Part shown: positions 8,403 to 16,780 of the stretch, piece by piece
How positions within the stretch are numbered: the stretch's first letter is position 1
How the letters are laid out: the number at the start of each line of letters is the position of its first letter
Source of the DNA: Fischerella sp. PCC 9605
Lineage (GTDB): Bacteria; Cyanobacteriota; Cyanobacteriia; Cyanobacteriales; Nostocaceae
NCBI RefSeq assembly: GCF_000517105.1
Contig: NZ_KI912149.1
Span: 1,017,946-1,081,945 of the forward strand
DNA length: 64,000 nucleotides
Direction of reading: 5' to 3'
Program-made: the position numbers and the translations under genes
Notes under the pieces: model-generated
Databases searched by the model: none
What the model was told of the DNA's origin: nothing
What the model saw: the letters and a program-made list of their open reading frames with translations, nothing else

Positions 8403-9577
8403 AGCAATTTACTTAAAGACAAAAACTCCTGTTGCAAGCGCTGTTGAAAGGCATCCATACCGAAAGTTGCGATCGCCATTTCTCGCAGCCACTGGCCATC
8501 ACAACGTTGGTCTTCTCCTTTGAGTATTTCTATACAAGCTACTGCCACAGCTTTTGGATCGCGGTGTGGTACTCGCCATCCGAGTTTACCATCTAGCAAT
8601 GGCTCAGCTGAGCCATCGGCATCACCAGATAGCACTGGTACACCACAAGCCATCGCCTCTAAATAGACAATGCCAAACCCTTCTTGGGAAGGCATAATGT
8701 AAGCATCAGCAAGGCGATAGTGTTCTACTAGTTCTTCTGTAGGTACAAAGCCAGCAAAAACAACGCGATCGCTAACGCCTAAATCTTTCGCTAGCTTGGC
8801 TAGTCGGGGTTGGTCATCGCCACGACCAATTACTAGATATTTTACTTCTGGGAAGACTTCAGCAATTTGTGGTAAAGCCTGAATTGTGATATCTACACCT
8901 TTATAAATATCACCAGACCAAAGTCGTGCCACAGTCATCAATACTTTTGCATCTTGCAAACCATAGCGTTCTAGTAAAGTAGTCGGCTTCTGCCCTGGAG
9001 TCAAGCGATCGCCATCCACAGCACAAGGTAATATTTTTACCTGAACAGGATTGAGATTATTAACAGTACAGGCTACCTCGCGGGTGTAGCGGCTGATTGT
9101 CCAAACTTGTGCTGCTTTTTGCAGGCTGGACTTCATGGCTTTTGGTAATGGTTCCCAAACTTCCTTGCCATAAGTCATCACAGTATAGGGAATTCCCAGA
9201 AACTGGCACAACATCCCTACCAAGGGTGCAAGCTTGACATGACCGCAAAAAACATGCTGTGGTCGCTGGCGGATCAAATGAGTGAATAACGCTGCTGTCA
9301 TTCTCACTCGTCCTAGTAGAGGAGATGTAGTTTTAAAGTAATGAAACTTGAAACGGTCTGATTCAAAAGGATTGGTGCAGCCAGGAGTATCTCGGAGTAT
9401 AAAAACTTCTGCACGTAGCGGTTTGCTTGATTCTAGATAAGCTTGAAACACATCCTTGACATAAGATTGAATTCCACCCTCGCAGCTAAAAATTTCTAAA
9501 AATACGAAGACATGGTCAACTTGTGTGGTTAGTTGTTGACTTAAACCTATGTTTTCTCCGACTTGAGGGGTTAGCAT
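8399..9577 (-). CDS. Glycosyltransferase, family 4 (GT-B fold)
   Basis: 392-residue GT4 enzyme that transfers a sugar from an activated donor. Seen: the acceptor-side GGI loop (SCEGGIQSYV), TYGKEVW, SRYTREV, the donor-binding region YLVIGRGDDQPRL, and the EX7E motif EGFGIVYLEAMACGVPVL near the C-terminus. It has no signal peptide and is probably cytoplasmic or membrane-peripheral. The frame is open to a TTG at 9610; I chose the ATG at 9577. A MITE-like element starts 54 bp upstream, so the promoter may lie in it or be split by it. There are no sugar-pathway neighbours, so acceptor and product are unknown. Confidence 0.88.
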   Translation of the reverse strand: MLTPQVGENIGLSQQLTTQVDHVFVFLEIFSCEGGIQSYVKDVFQAYLESSKPLRAEVFILRDTPGCTNPFESDRFKFHYFKTTSPLLGRVRMTAALFTHLIRQRPQHVFCGHVKLAPLVGMLCQFLGIPYTVMTYGKEVWEPLPKAMKSSLQKAAQVWTISRYTREVACTVNNLNPVQVKILPCAVDGDRLTPGQKPTTLLERYGLQDAKVLMTVARLWSGDIYKGVDITIQALPQIAEVFPEVKYLVIGRGDDQPRLAKLAKDLGVSDRVVFAGFVPTEELVEHYRLADAYIMPSQEGFGIVYLEAMACGVPVLSGDADGSAEPLLDGKLGWRVPHRDPKAVAVACIEILKGEDQRCDGQWLREMAIATFGMDAFQQRLQQEFLSLSKLL

Positions 9578-9630
9578 TTTCTTTCTATAGTCGTTATCAC
9601 TTCCAGACAACGGATAAAATCACACCATTT

Positions 9631-9763
9631 AGCTGTTGCGCTTACACATTGCACTTTTTTCGTTAAAATCGTCATCTGTCCTTTGTCAAAAGCTAATGAC
9701 TAATGACCAATGACTAATGACGACCCTCACAAGCAATTGTGCAAATTTAAGGCGTTACAGCTT
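9631..9763. mobile_element. MITE-like element, family A, copy 1
   Basis: A 133-bp unit whose ends are imperfect inverted repeats of about 25 bp (AGCTGTTGCGCTTACAC... and the complement of ...AAGGCGTTACAGCTT). A second copy lies at 61631-61767, with the same ends, the same CACTTTTTTCGTTAA tract, an internal TGACTAA repeat and the tract GACGACCCTCAC. It encodes nothing. It lies just upstream of the GT4 gene. Confidence 0.8.
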
Positions 9764-10010
9764 TTTACTTCAAAACAGGAAGGGTTAAGTATAAAAAATG
9801 AAGGATATCCCACAAAGTATAAATTTAGGGATACGTAACTTTGATGCTTTCAAATCCTAGCAAACTAGCCAGACTAACTCGAATGCTGACATTACGGTAA
9901 TGAATATATTTTTTTTGTAAATACCTATTTTTATTTTTACACAAAATTATTTAAATTCGAGTAATAATACCGATGTAATGCCACTTTTCAACTAAGCCTT
10001 TAGCTTCAAA

Positions 10011-10136
10011 CTACCCAGCTTTTGATTTTGGATCAAAGCTTAAATTCGGATCTAGTTTCAATGCTTTTTGGAACATAGCAACCGCACTGTCAAAACTGCC
10101 TTCTGGAACCAAGCACTCCGCTTTTGCTTCTTGTGT
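10011..10136 (-). pseudogene. Remnant of a TPR-repeat protein C-terminus
   Basis: The minus-strand frame reads EGSFDSAVAMFQKALKLDPN followed by LSFDPKSKAG and a stop. This is a textbook TPR half-repeat plus the LDPxxxFDPKxKA tail common at the C-terminus of cyanobacterial TPR/NTPase proteins. Upstream, the frame hits a stop at 10137-10139 and the neighbouring frames give no continuation. It is therefore a fragment of a once longer gene. Confidence 0.6.
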
Positions 10137-10385
10137 TTATAGTCTTTGGCCCAACGACGCGGTAAAAAGAAAGCAATCATTGCTTTTCTATATAACTGCG
10201 CTTCCTTCAGGCAAAGCAAGCTGACTCGAATAAAAGTCATTGCAAAAGCCTTAGTGCTTATAATTTAACATTGTCAAGGTATCTAAAAAATAAATAATAT
10301 GTGGTAAAAGATATGGTAAAAGAATATTCATACCGTATTTCTACCAACAGAGATGAGTTTTGGATTTGAGTGCATTCTACAGAAT

Positions 10386-10517
10386 ATGCAAAATACACAG
10401 TATTTAACCGATCTGAATTACGGGGATTTAGACGTAGTTAGAGAACAGGCAATCAAACTACACAATCAGAAACAGATTTTATCCGAATATTTCGAGCAGC
10501 CCAAAAAAGAAGCTTAA
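10386..10517 (+). CDS. Possible small protein, 43 residues
   Basis: ATG to TAA frame starting MQNTQYLTDLNYGDLDVVRE and ending FEQPKKEA. The composition is protein-like (acidic start, amphipathic middle), but no Shine-Dalgarno sequence is visible and it lies in decayed DNA. It could equally be the tail of a lost gene. I do not recognise it. Confidence 0.22.
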   Translation: MQNTQYLTDLNYGDLDVVREQAIKLHNQKQILSEYFEQPKKEA

Positions 10518-10916
10518 ATTCACGTAAATGCGGTGAGGCAATTACGACAATTTGTCAACTGATGAGATTACGAATAGGAGCATTGCTTTTTACAGCATAA
10601 AAATCCACAAGATTACTTAGGATTAGCTTGAATAAATGCTTATTTGTGCCTTGCGATCGCCAGTAAATATCTCAAACACTAATTTTGACGTATAAGCTGG
10701 CTGGTTTTGTAAGCCATTTAATCGCACGATCAAAAGCTAGCTACAGTATGGCTTCGCAGCTTTGCAGAGATCTTTTATTCAAGCTATGCATCGAGTATAA
10801 GGATGAATACACTTATTGCTGCTTGTGAGAGTAAGCCTATCCCTTCTTTGCTCTCTCGCTACTTTTTCTGATGCCTGTTTAAGCTGTCGCGCCTACAAGC
10901 GTTCTGCCAAAACCTT

Positions 10917-10976
10917 TGTAGAGACGCGAAATTTCGCGTCTCTACATTTGGATTCATACTTTGATTCAGCAACGCC
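10917..10976. mobile_element. Truncated MITE-like element, family B, copy 1
   Basis: A perfect 30-bp palindrome (half-site TGTAGAGACGCGAAA, 10917-10946) is followed by a right arm that ends TCAGCAACGCC at 10966-10976. The intact copy at 54337-54447 has the same palindrome, and its left arm is the reverse complement of this arm, so copy 1 is inverted relative to it. Here the other arm is diverged and no second end is seen. Confidence 0.7.
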
Positions 10977-11137
10977 AAAAATTTGTATAACCAACACGGA
11001 AACCATTGCCTAACTCGTGTTTTTCATTGTACGCGACGCTCTGCGTTGGTGCTATTTCTTCCCATGCTTGTTTATCTGCTGCCTAACCTCTCTGAACGAG
11101 GAAACTTTGAAACCTACAAAGCTTAAGGAGAAAACGA

Positions 11138-13228
11138 ATGATTTATAAGCCCGCTCTTGCTGTACCTGGATTACTGCTGGTCTTGGTGGTGCAATCTGCA
11201 CTAGCACACGTACCGTGCCCGCCGGAGTCACAACCACAACCCCAACCAAAACCACCTTCCCACGAGCAACCCCCATCAAAAGGGCAACCCCCATCCAAAG
11301 GACAACCGCCTTCCCACGAGCAACCCCCATCAAAAGGGCAACCCCCATCCAAAGGACAACCGCCTTCCCACGAGCAACCCCCATCAAAAGGGCAACCTCC
11401 ATCCCAAGAGCAACCTCCATCCAAAGGACAACCACCTTCCCAAGGACAGCCTCCATTCCAAGAGCAACCGCCTTCCCAGGAACAACCACCTTCCCAGGGA
11501 CAACCGCCATCACAAGAGCAACCGCCTTCCCAAGGACAGCCTCCATCCCAAGAGCAACCGCCTTCCCAGGAACAACCACCTTCCCAGGGACAACCGCCTT
11601 CCCAAGGACAGCCTCCATCCCAAGAGCAACCGCCTTCCCAGGAACAACCACCTTCTCAAGGACAACCACCTTCCCAAGGACAGCCTCCATCCCAAGAGCA
11701 ACCGCCTTCCCAAGGGCAACCACCTTCCCAGGAGCAACCACCTTCCCAAGGACAACCGCAGGGGCAACCGCAGGGACAACCGCCTTCCCAAGAGCAACCG
11801 CAACTACAACCACAACCCCAGCCTAAGAAAAAAGAGAAAAAGGTTGGAAACCTCGTTCCTATTTCCATACCATTTACTGGAGCGAGAAGGGTAGGAGTGG
11901 GACATACGGACTTTTCCGGTTCTGTTTTTGCTGGAGGTGGTACCTTCGCTGCTGCTGGAGTTGAAGGCACTGTCACCCATCGCCTGTCCCGAAATATCTT
12001 CCTGTTTGGGCAGGCTACGTATAACCCTGCTGCTCCTTCTAGTGCAATTGGAGTGGGAGGATTGACCACTGGAGTCATATTTAACTCGCCTGGCGAGTCT
12101 CTTCGTAACAATAGTTATGTCGGGGTTTACAGCAACATTCTCGGTTTCGGAAACACAGGGGGAGAAGATGTTTCTGAGACTGCCTTTGGCAACTTAGGAA
12201 TCATCGGAGGACTTCAGCGTCCCGTCGGGGACAAAGTTTCTGTCTTTGCTCAAGCAGAGGCGGCTCAGCGGCTGTACTCTTTCGCAAACTCGGGACAGGG
12301 TCAGGCAGCTAGGATTTCGGGAGGACTGTCTCTCGCTCTATCTTGTGCATCTGGAGTCGGTTTAGTTGGAGACTATCTCGTTGGATCTAACCAAGACTCG
12401 GAATGGGGTATAAGGGGAGTCTTTAACTTTGACTTGTTTGGAACTTCTTGTGGAGTGAGACGAGCTAGTGCTTCTGCTGACGTAGTAAAAGTCACTAAAT
12501 ACGTTGTGACTCTCATTGGGGCTAACCCATCCGCCAGCGAGATTATCAAGACAGGATTAACTCCCCCCAATGCACAGCCTGAAGCGTTTCGACTCCAGTC
12601 CGAACGCTGGACAGGAGAAAAAACACAGGTTGTGGAAAAACTAGTCTTTGAGGCTGTCAAGGTAGACAGTGTCCCCACCAAGATCCTTCTTGTACGGAAG
12701 CCTATATCTTCCAAGGTCTTTAAGCAAGCCCAGCAACTTGCAGCCGACCGAGAACCGATGAAGGCACTAGAAGAGATTCGTAAGCTCCTCCAAGCTGAGG
12801 AAAAAGATAAGACTTTCAATCTGGAGGACGAAGCGAAAAAGATTGCACAGGAAAAAGGAATGGCTCTTTCTTCAATACAGAAAATTGGGTATGCCTTTGA
12901 TTACCAGAACCGCCTTCTTGGTATAGTGGATAGTGACTTGTCCCAGCCCTTTGTTGGGAAGCCGCGAGACGTTTCTCCCAGCGAGTTGATGCTCGTTAAG
13001 GATGTCGTCAGACAAGGAAATGGTATCCTCCCATCTCTTGCAACGGGTTACACCACACAAGGAACAACTCTCGGCGGAGAAAGCATCGTTAATGGTCAAG
13101 TTTTGCCACCTAAGACTAGGATTCAAGTACCCAAGAAAACCGAGGTCATCATTCGAGATCCTCGCACTGAACCTGGTATTTCAGTTGAATCTCCTCAGAT
13201 CCAGTGGATGAGGATCGACAACAAGTAG
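11138..13228 (+). CDS. Secreted Pro/Gln-rich repeat protein with a beta-rich domain
   Basis: 696 residues. A signal peptide (1-23, ending ALA) leads into 28 consecutive hexapeptides of the type PPS(Q/K/H)(G/E)Q at residues 39-206, then PQGQPQGQ, one more hexapeptide and a basic KKKEKK break. Residues about 240-425 alternate glycine/small and aromatic residues (FLFGQATYNP, SYVGVYSNILGFG, GIRGVFNFDLFG), like the strands of an outer-membrane beta-barrel. The last 270 residues look soluble and end near VIIRDPRTEPGISVESPQ. AAGGAG precedes the ATG by 7 nt. I infer a cell-surface protein whose linker spans the peptidoglycan. I cannot name the family, and both flanks are gene-poor or unrelated. Confidence 0.8.
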   Translation: MIYKPALAVPGLLLVLVVQSALAHVPCPPESQPQPQPKPPSHEQPPSKGQPPSKGQPPSHEQPPSKGQPPSKGQPPSHEQPPSKGQPPSQEQPPSKGQPPSQGQPPFQEQPPSQEQPPSQGQPPSQEQPPSQGQPPSQEQPPSQEQPPSQGQPPSQGQPPSQEQPPSQEQPPSQGQPPSQGQPPSQEQPPSQGQPPSQEQPPSQGQPQGQPQGQPPSQEQPQLQPQPQPKKKEKKVGNLVPISIPFTGARRVGVGHTDFSGSVFAGGGTFAAAGVEGTVTHRLSRNIFLFGQATYNPAAPSSAIGVGGLTTGVIFNSPGESLRNNSYVGVYSNILGFGNTGGEDVSETAFGNLGIIGGLQRPVGDKVSVFAQAEAAQRLYSFANSGQGQAARISGGLSLALSCASGVGLVGDYLVGSNQDSEWGIRGVFNFDLFGTSCGVRRASASADVVKVTKYVVTLIGANPSASEIIKTGLTPPNAQPEAFRLQSERWTGEKTQVVEKLVFEAVKVDSVPTKILLVRKPISSKVFKQAQQLAADREPMKALEEIRKLLQAEEKDKTFNLEDEAKKIAQEKGMALSSIQKIGYAFDYQNRLLGIVDSDLSQPFVGKPRDVSPSELMLVKDVVRQGNGILPSLATGYTTQGTTLGGESIVNGQVLPPKTRIQVPKKTEVIIRDPRTEPGISVESPQIQWMRIDNK
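11252..11755 (+). repeat. 28 tandem 18-bp coding repeats (PPSQGQ/PPSQEQ)
   Basis: The DNA repeats in 18-bp steps (CCxCCTTCCCAAGGACAA-type), with three protein variants: PPSHEQ and PPSKGQ early, PPSQEQ and PPSQGQ late. All frames on both strands stay open here because of the repeat. The grouped variants suggest growth by unequal exchange. Confidence 0.9.
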
Positions 13229-13236
13229 GGATTAGA

Positions 13237-13288
13237 CTCTCCTGAAAATAGGTTTGGGGGAACTCGGCCCCCCACGACCAAAGGAGAG
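13237..13288 (+). terminator. Nested hairpin after the Pro/Gln-rich gene
   Basis: Outer stem CTCTCC/GGAGAG (13237-13242/13283-13288) encloses a GC-rich inner stem GGGGG/CCCCC (13256-13260/13268-13272). It starts 9 bp after the stop codon and is followed by ATTTTA. This is a plausible transcription terminator, although the T-run is short. Confidence 0.55.
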
Positions 13289-13435
13289 ATTTTAGCTCGA
13301 TGGAATGAATATATGTAAAATGTTAAATTCAATACTTTATATCGTTTGTAAAAGAATTATACGATTAAGGAATTTTGTCATCGCAGTTTTTGCGTTTAAC
13401 AAATCAAGATTTCTGAAACCGAAAAATCTCTAATT

Positions 13436-14803
13436 ATGGCTTGTTTTGCCACCCTAAATCAACTGATTGATGTTCTTGCCGCCCAGCCTGTTAATTTATC
13501 AGACACAGCATTAGCACAATCGAATAATGGTATACAAACAGACACTCGTCGTCTCAAACCCGGTGAAGTTTTTTTGGCTTTACGTGGTGAAAAGTTTGAT
13601 GGACATGATTTTGTGCCAATGGCGATCGCTAAGGGAGCTTTGGCAGCTATTGTTGATTTTGAATACCAAAATCCGCATTTTCCCGTATTGCAGGTACAAG
13701 ACACTCTCCAGACATATCAAAAAATCGCTAGATGGTGGCGCGATCGCTTCGACATCCCAGTAATCGGGGTGACAGGTTCTGTCGGTAAAACTACTACCAA
13801 AGAACTCATCGCTGCCGTTCTCGCAACCCAAGGAAGAGTCCACAAAACTCATGCCAATTTCAATAACGAAATAGGCGTGCCGAAAACTCTCTTAGAGTTG
13901 AGTGCAGAACATGATTTCGCCGTTGTAGAAATGGCGATGCGTGGTCAGGGACAAATTGCCGAACTGACCCAAATAGCCCATCCCACAATTGGAGTGATTA
14001 CCAATGTTGGGACGGCACACATAGAGTTACTGGGTTCGGAAGTCGCGATCGCTTCTGCAAAGTGCGAATTATTGGCAGAAATGCCCAAGGATAGCGTAGC
14101 AATTCTTAACTATGACAATCCTTTATTAATCGAAACGGCAGCAAAAGTATGGCAAGGCAAGGTAGTGACTTTCGGCTTTACTGGCGGAGACATTCAAGGT
14201 GAGTTGATTGATAACGAAACATTGGCAGTGGCAGATATGCAATTGCCCTTACCAATGCCTGGTCGTCACATCGCCGCTAACTACATGGCAGCTTTAGCAG
14301 TAGCGCAAGTACTGGGCATCGATTGGTCGTGCCTACAATCCGGTATCGCGGTAGATATGCCAGGCGGGCGATCGCAGCGGTTTGAGTTGTCCAATGACGT
14401 GGTAATCTTAGATGAAACTTATAATGCTGCACCAGAAGCTATGCTAGCAGCGTTAAACTTATTGGCAGAAACTCCAGGAAAGCGACGCATAGCCGTATTG
14501 GGTGCGATGAAAGAATTAGGAGAGCGATCGCAACAATTGCATCAACGAGTAGGTGAAACGGTGCAGAAATTAAATTTAGATGCATTGTTAGTTTTAGTGG
14601 ATGGACAAGATGCCGAAGCGATCGCCGAGAGTGCCAAAGGTGTTCCCTCTGAGTGTTTTACAACTCATGCAGACTTAGCTGCGAGATTGAAGACCTTTGT
14701 CAAAACTGGCGATCGTATCCTATTTAAAGCAGCACATTCTGTAGGATTAGATCGGGTTGTCACTCAGTTGCGTACCGAATTTAGCAACAGTAAGTGGGTG
14801 TAA
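13436..14803 (+). CDS. murF: UDP-N-acetylmuramoyl-tripeptide--D-alanyl-D-alanine ligase
   Basis: Cytoplasmic Mur ligase, 455 residues, the normal length, which adds D-Ala-D-Ala to the UDP-MurNAc-tripeptide. The P-loop GVTGSVGKTTTKEL (111-124), the ATP/Mg region FNNEIGVPKTLLEL and the C-terminal domain entry DETYNAAPEAMLAAL are all present in order. N-terminal recognition motif: TDTRRLKPGEVFLALRGE. The ATG at 13436 begins the conserved N-terminus. It stands alone; the next gene, a GNAT, is 300 bp away across a repeat-rich spacer. Confidence 0.95.
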   Translation: MACFATLNQLIDVLAAQPVNLSDTALAQSNNGIQTDTRRLKPGEVFLALRGEKFDGHDFVPMAIAKGALAAIVDFEYQNPHFPVLQVQDTLQTYQKIARWWRDRFDIPVIGVTGSVGKTTTKELIAAVLATQGRVHKTHANFNNEIGVPKTLLELSAEHDFAVVEMAMRGQGQIAELTQIAHPTIGVITNVGTAHIELLGSEVAIASAKCELLAEMPKDSVAILNYDNPLLIETAAKVWQGKVVTFGFTGGDIQGELIDNETLAVADMQLPLPMPGRHIAANYMAALAVAQVLGIDWSCLQSGIAVDMPGGRSQRFELSNDVVILDETYNAAPEAMLAALNLLAETPGKRRIAVLGAMKELGERSQQLHQRVGETVQKLNLDALLVLVDGQDAEAIAESAKGVPSECFTTHADLAARLKTFVKTGDRILFKAAHSVGLDRVVTQLRTEFSNSKWV

Positions 14804-15084
14804 ATAAACATAACTATCACGATTGTTAGTAGTTAGTAGTTGGTAGTTGGTAGTTCCTTTTGTACCACTAACCACTAGCCCTGTCAAAGTGGGTAGAAAA
14901 CAAACCCAAATGTTAGCACAGAAGACTATTTTCCTCTTTGTGTCTTTGTGTCTTGGTGTTTCCAGAATTCTTTTTTCACCACAAAGACACTAAGACACCA
15001 AGAACAATCCATTTCCAAGACTTACACCTTGATAGGGATACCACTAACCACTAACAGTCACCACGAGCAATACATTTATTTACG
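14800..15084. repeat. Repeat-rich spacer with inverted ends
   Basis: The spacer starts GTAAATAAACATA (14800-14812, overlapping the murF stop) and ends with the reverse complement of GTAAATAAATGTAT (15070-15083). It contains TAGTTGG/CACTAAC repeats and a 23-bp imperfect inverted repeat (14936-14958/14980-15002, CTTTGTGTCTTTGTG type). The end at 15054-15083 recurs at 8373-8402. It may be a non-autonomous element or a composite of cyanobacterial repeats. No gene is seen in it. Confidence 0.5.
14936..15002. terminator. Long inverted repeat, possible terminator
   Basis: Arms of 23 bp with about three mismatches (CTTxGTGTCTTxGTGTCTTxGTG) separated by 21 bases containing a T6 run. It could end murF transcription, though such arms are also an interspersed repeat in cyanobacteria. 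Confidence 0.4.
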
Positions 15085-15106
15085 CTGATGTACATAAAAT
15101 AAGTTT

Positions 15107-15694
15107 ATGAGCAGCATCTACCCACCCCTAGAAACGCAACGTTTGATACTGCGAGACTTTGTAGAATCAGATTGGCAGGCAGTGCATAACTACGCCTCCA
15201 ATCCGGAAGTCGTTCGCTATTTGCCTTTCGGCCCCAATACCGAAGAAGACACCAAAAATTTTTTGCAAACAGAAATAAAAATGCGACGTAAAAGACCTCG
15301 TCAGCATTTTGGTTTTGCAATTACTTTAAAATCAGACAAACAAGTAATTGGTTCCTGTCACATTTCCATCACCAATCCCAGCAAACAAGAAGGTTCGATC
15401 GGATACTGTTTAGCTAAGGAATTTTGGGGGCAAGGATATGCAACTGAGACAGCACGCAAACTTTTAGATTTTGGTTTTAAGCAATTAAGTTTACATCGAA
15501 TATTTGCATTTTGTGACCCAAAAAATACTCGCTCAATGCGAGTGTTAGTGAAAATAGGTATGCGACAGGAAGGCTATCTGCGCGAGTATGAATGGATCAA
15601 AGGTAAATGGCGAGACTCTTTGTTATATGCTATCCTAGATCGGGAAATGATGCAGATACAACTTCTCAGTATTTACGCTGATAAAACTTATTAA
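15107..15694 (+). CDS. GNAT-family N-acetyltransferase (RimJ/RimL-like)
   Basis: 195 residues with the RimJ/RimL-type opening LETQRLILRDFVESDW, the acetyl-CoA binding segment of motif A (SIGYCLAKEFWGQGYATETARKLL) and FAFCDPKNTRSMRVLVKIGM. It would transfer acetyl from acetyl-CoA to an N-terminal or small-molecule amine in the cytoplasm; the substrate is unknown. The ATG at 15107 is the natural start of the conserved N-terminus. It is convergent with the next gene, 21 bp away. Confidence 0.88.
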   Translation: MSSIYPPLETQRLILRDFVESDWQAVHNYASNPEVVRYLPFGPNTEEDTKNFLQTEIKMRRKRPRQHFGFAITLKSDKQVIGSCHISITNPSKQEGSIGYCLAKEFWGQGYATETARKLLDFGFKQLSLHRIFAFCDPKNTRSMRVLVKIGMRQEGYLREYEWIKGKWRDSLLYAILDREMMQIQLLSIYADKTY

Positions 15695-15715
15695 AAATGT
15701 AGCATTTTACGCAAT

Positions 15716-16588
15716 TTATCTAGTGCGATGTAGGGCACGCTTGCGCTTCTGAAACCTTATCCATGACCGACGCAATGCTGCGGGAGCAGGATGCTTGGCA
15801 TCATATACTACAATCACATTCGTTAGAGGTCGTCTGGCACGGACTAGAATTTTTCCTCTGACGGCTAACGCCCTAGATGTTCCTCCATCTAAATTCATGG
15901 CTTCGTAGCAGCCAAGAGCTCTCATTGCTCGCGCCATTTGTTCTAAAGTCAGTTTTTGATTGAAACTCACTATAATCAGCTTTTTACCACTAGCAGGAAA
16001 TCCAATCGCCGTACGTTTAGCTGTACCTAACACGTGCGGATCTTTGAAACCTTCTCGTCTTGGTTTGAGCCAAATTTTTCCCCGTCTCAGCAGTCTGGGG
16101 CCACTAGTGATTGAAAACCAATGCTCTCTCCATTTTGGTTTACCATCAACCCGTGCCGTCACCATTTCAGGTTTGTTTCCCACTCGTAAACCTAACGTAG
16201 TACCATAATTTTCCCATCTACTATATTTGAGGAATCTTCCTCCTGCTACCATGTTGCCCATGACACTTTTCCGGCGATTCTTGGCGAAAAATGTACCGTT
16301 AACAACAACCGCAGCATCATGTCGAGCCATCATCTTATTAAATTCCTCATCACCATTACTACGCCGTGCTGAGTTAGCAACACGTGCATTGTTTGCTAAA
16401 CCAATAGTGATGAAAGTATTAAAGTCAGTGAGATCAACAATCACCCGATGAAAAGATACACCATTGATTTTGCCTTTGTTGACTTGTACAGTTTTAGCAG
16501 CGGTGGGCTGTACTAGTGTCAACTCTTGTACCAATAAAGCACCTGCCAGGAACAAGAAAGACCAACGGCATATCTTGGAACTTGCCAT
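15716..16588 (-). CDS. Secreted phosphodiester glycosidase-like protein (NAGPA/DUF2233)
   Basis: 290 residues with a signal peptide (MASSKICRWSFLFLAGALLV...TAAKT), so periplasmic or exported. The core has VVNGTFFA, RTAIGF and the hallmark NLDGGTSRAL, typical of the NAGPA domain (phosphodiester alpha-N-acetylglucosaminidase and bacterial exopolysaccharide relatives). A basic C-terminal tail (RSWIRFQKRKRALHRTR) could bind acidic polymers. The open frame starts at a TTG (16594), but GAGGAG lies 6 nt before the ATG at 16588, which I chose. Its substrate in bacteria is not established. Confidence 0.82.
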   Translation of the reverse strand: MASSKICRWSFLFLAGALLVQELTLVQPTAAKTVQVNKGKINGVSFHRVIVDLTDFNTFITIGLANNARVANSARRSNGDEEFNKMMARHDAAVVVNGTFFAKNRRKSVMGNMVAGGRFLKYSRWENYGTTLGLRVGNKPEMVTARVDGKPKWREHWFSITSGPRLLRRGKIWLKPRREGFKDPHVLGTAKRTAIGFPASGKKLIIVSFNQKLTLEQMARAMRALGCYEAMNLDGGTSRALAVRGKILVRARRPLTNVIVVYDAKHPAPAALRRSWIRFQKRKRALHRTR

Positions 16589-16674
16589 AATCAACTCCTC
16601 ACTCTATTGTCTAGATTGAAATACCTAAACCCTTGCTGATTCTGTCAATATGGAGACGGTAAGTGGAGTGATGG

Positions 16675-16780
16675 GAAAGTGGGAGCGTGAGAGATGGGGA
16701 GATAGGGAGATGGGGAGATGGGGAGACAAACAACAACCAACCACCAACCACCAACCACCAACAAATGACCAATGACTAAC
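16675..16780. repeat. GGGGAGAT and CCAACCA repeats running into a start codon
   Basis: Tandem GGGAGAT units (about 16695-16728), CCAACCA/CAACAAC units and TGACCAATGACTAAC units follow one another. The last unit supplies the ATG at 16772 of the pseudouridine synthase gene. Confidence 0.85.

Larger units (their letters stand above)
9764..11125. other. Gene-poor stretch with decayed sequence
   Basis: About 1.36 kb without a convincing intact gene. It is AT-rich and holds a TPR-protein remnant (10011-10136, minus strand), a possible 43-residue ORF (10386-10517) and a truncated palindromic element (10917-10976). The rest shows stops in every frame and nothing I recognise. It looks like a graveyard of past insertions. 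Confidence 0.6.

Noticed and set aside
11052-12111. Several long ORFs on both strands overlapping the Pro/Gln-rich repeat
   Set aside because: They are open only because the 18-bp repeat has no stops in any frame; their products are low-complexity and lack starts with ribosome-binding sites. The + frame with signal peptide is the real one.
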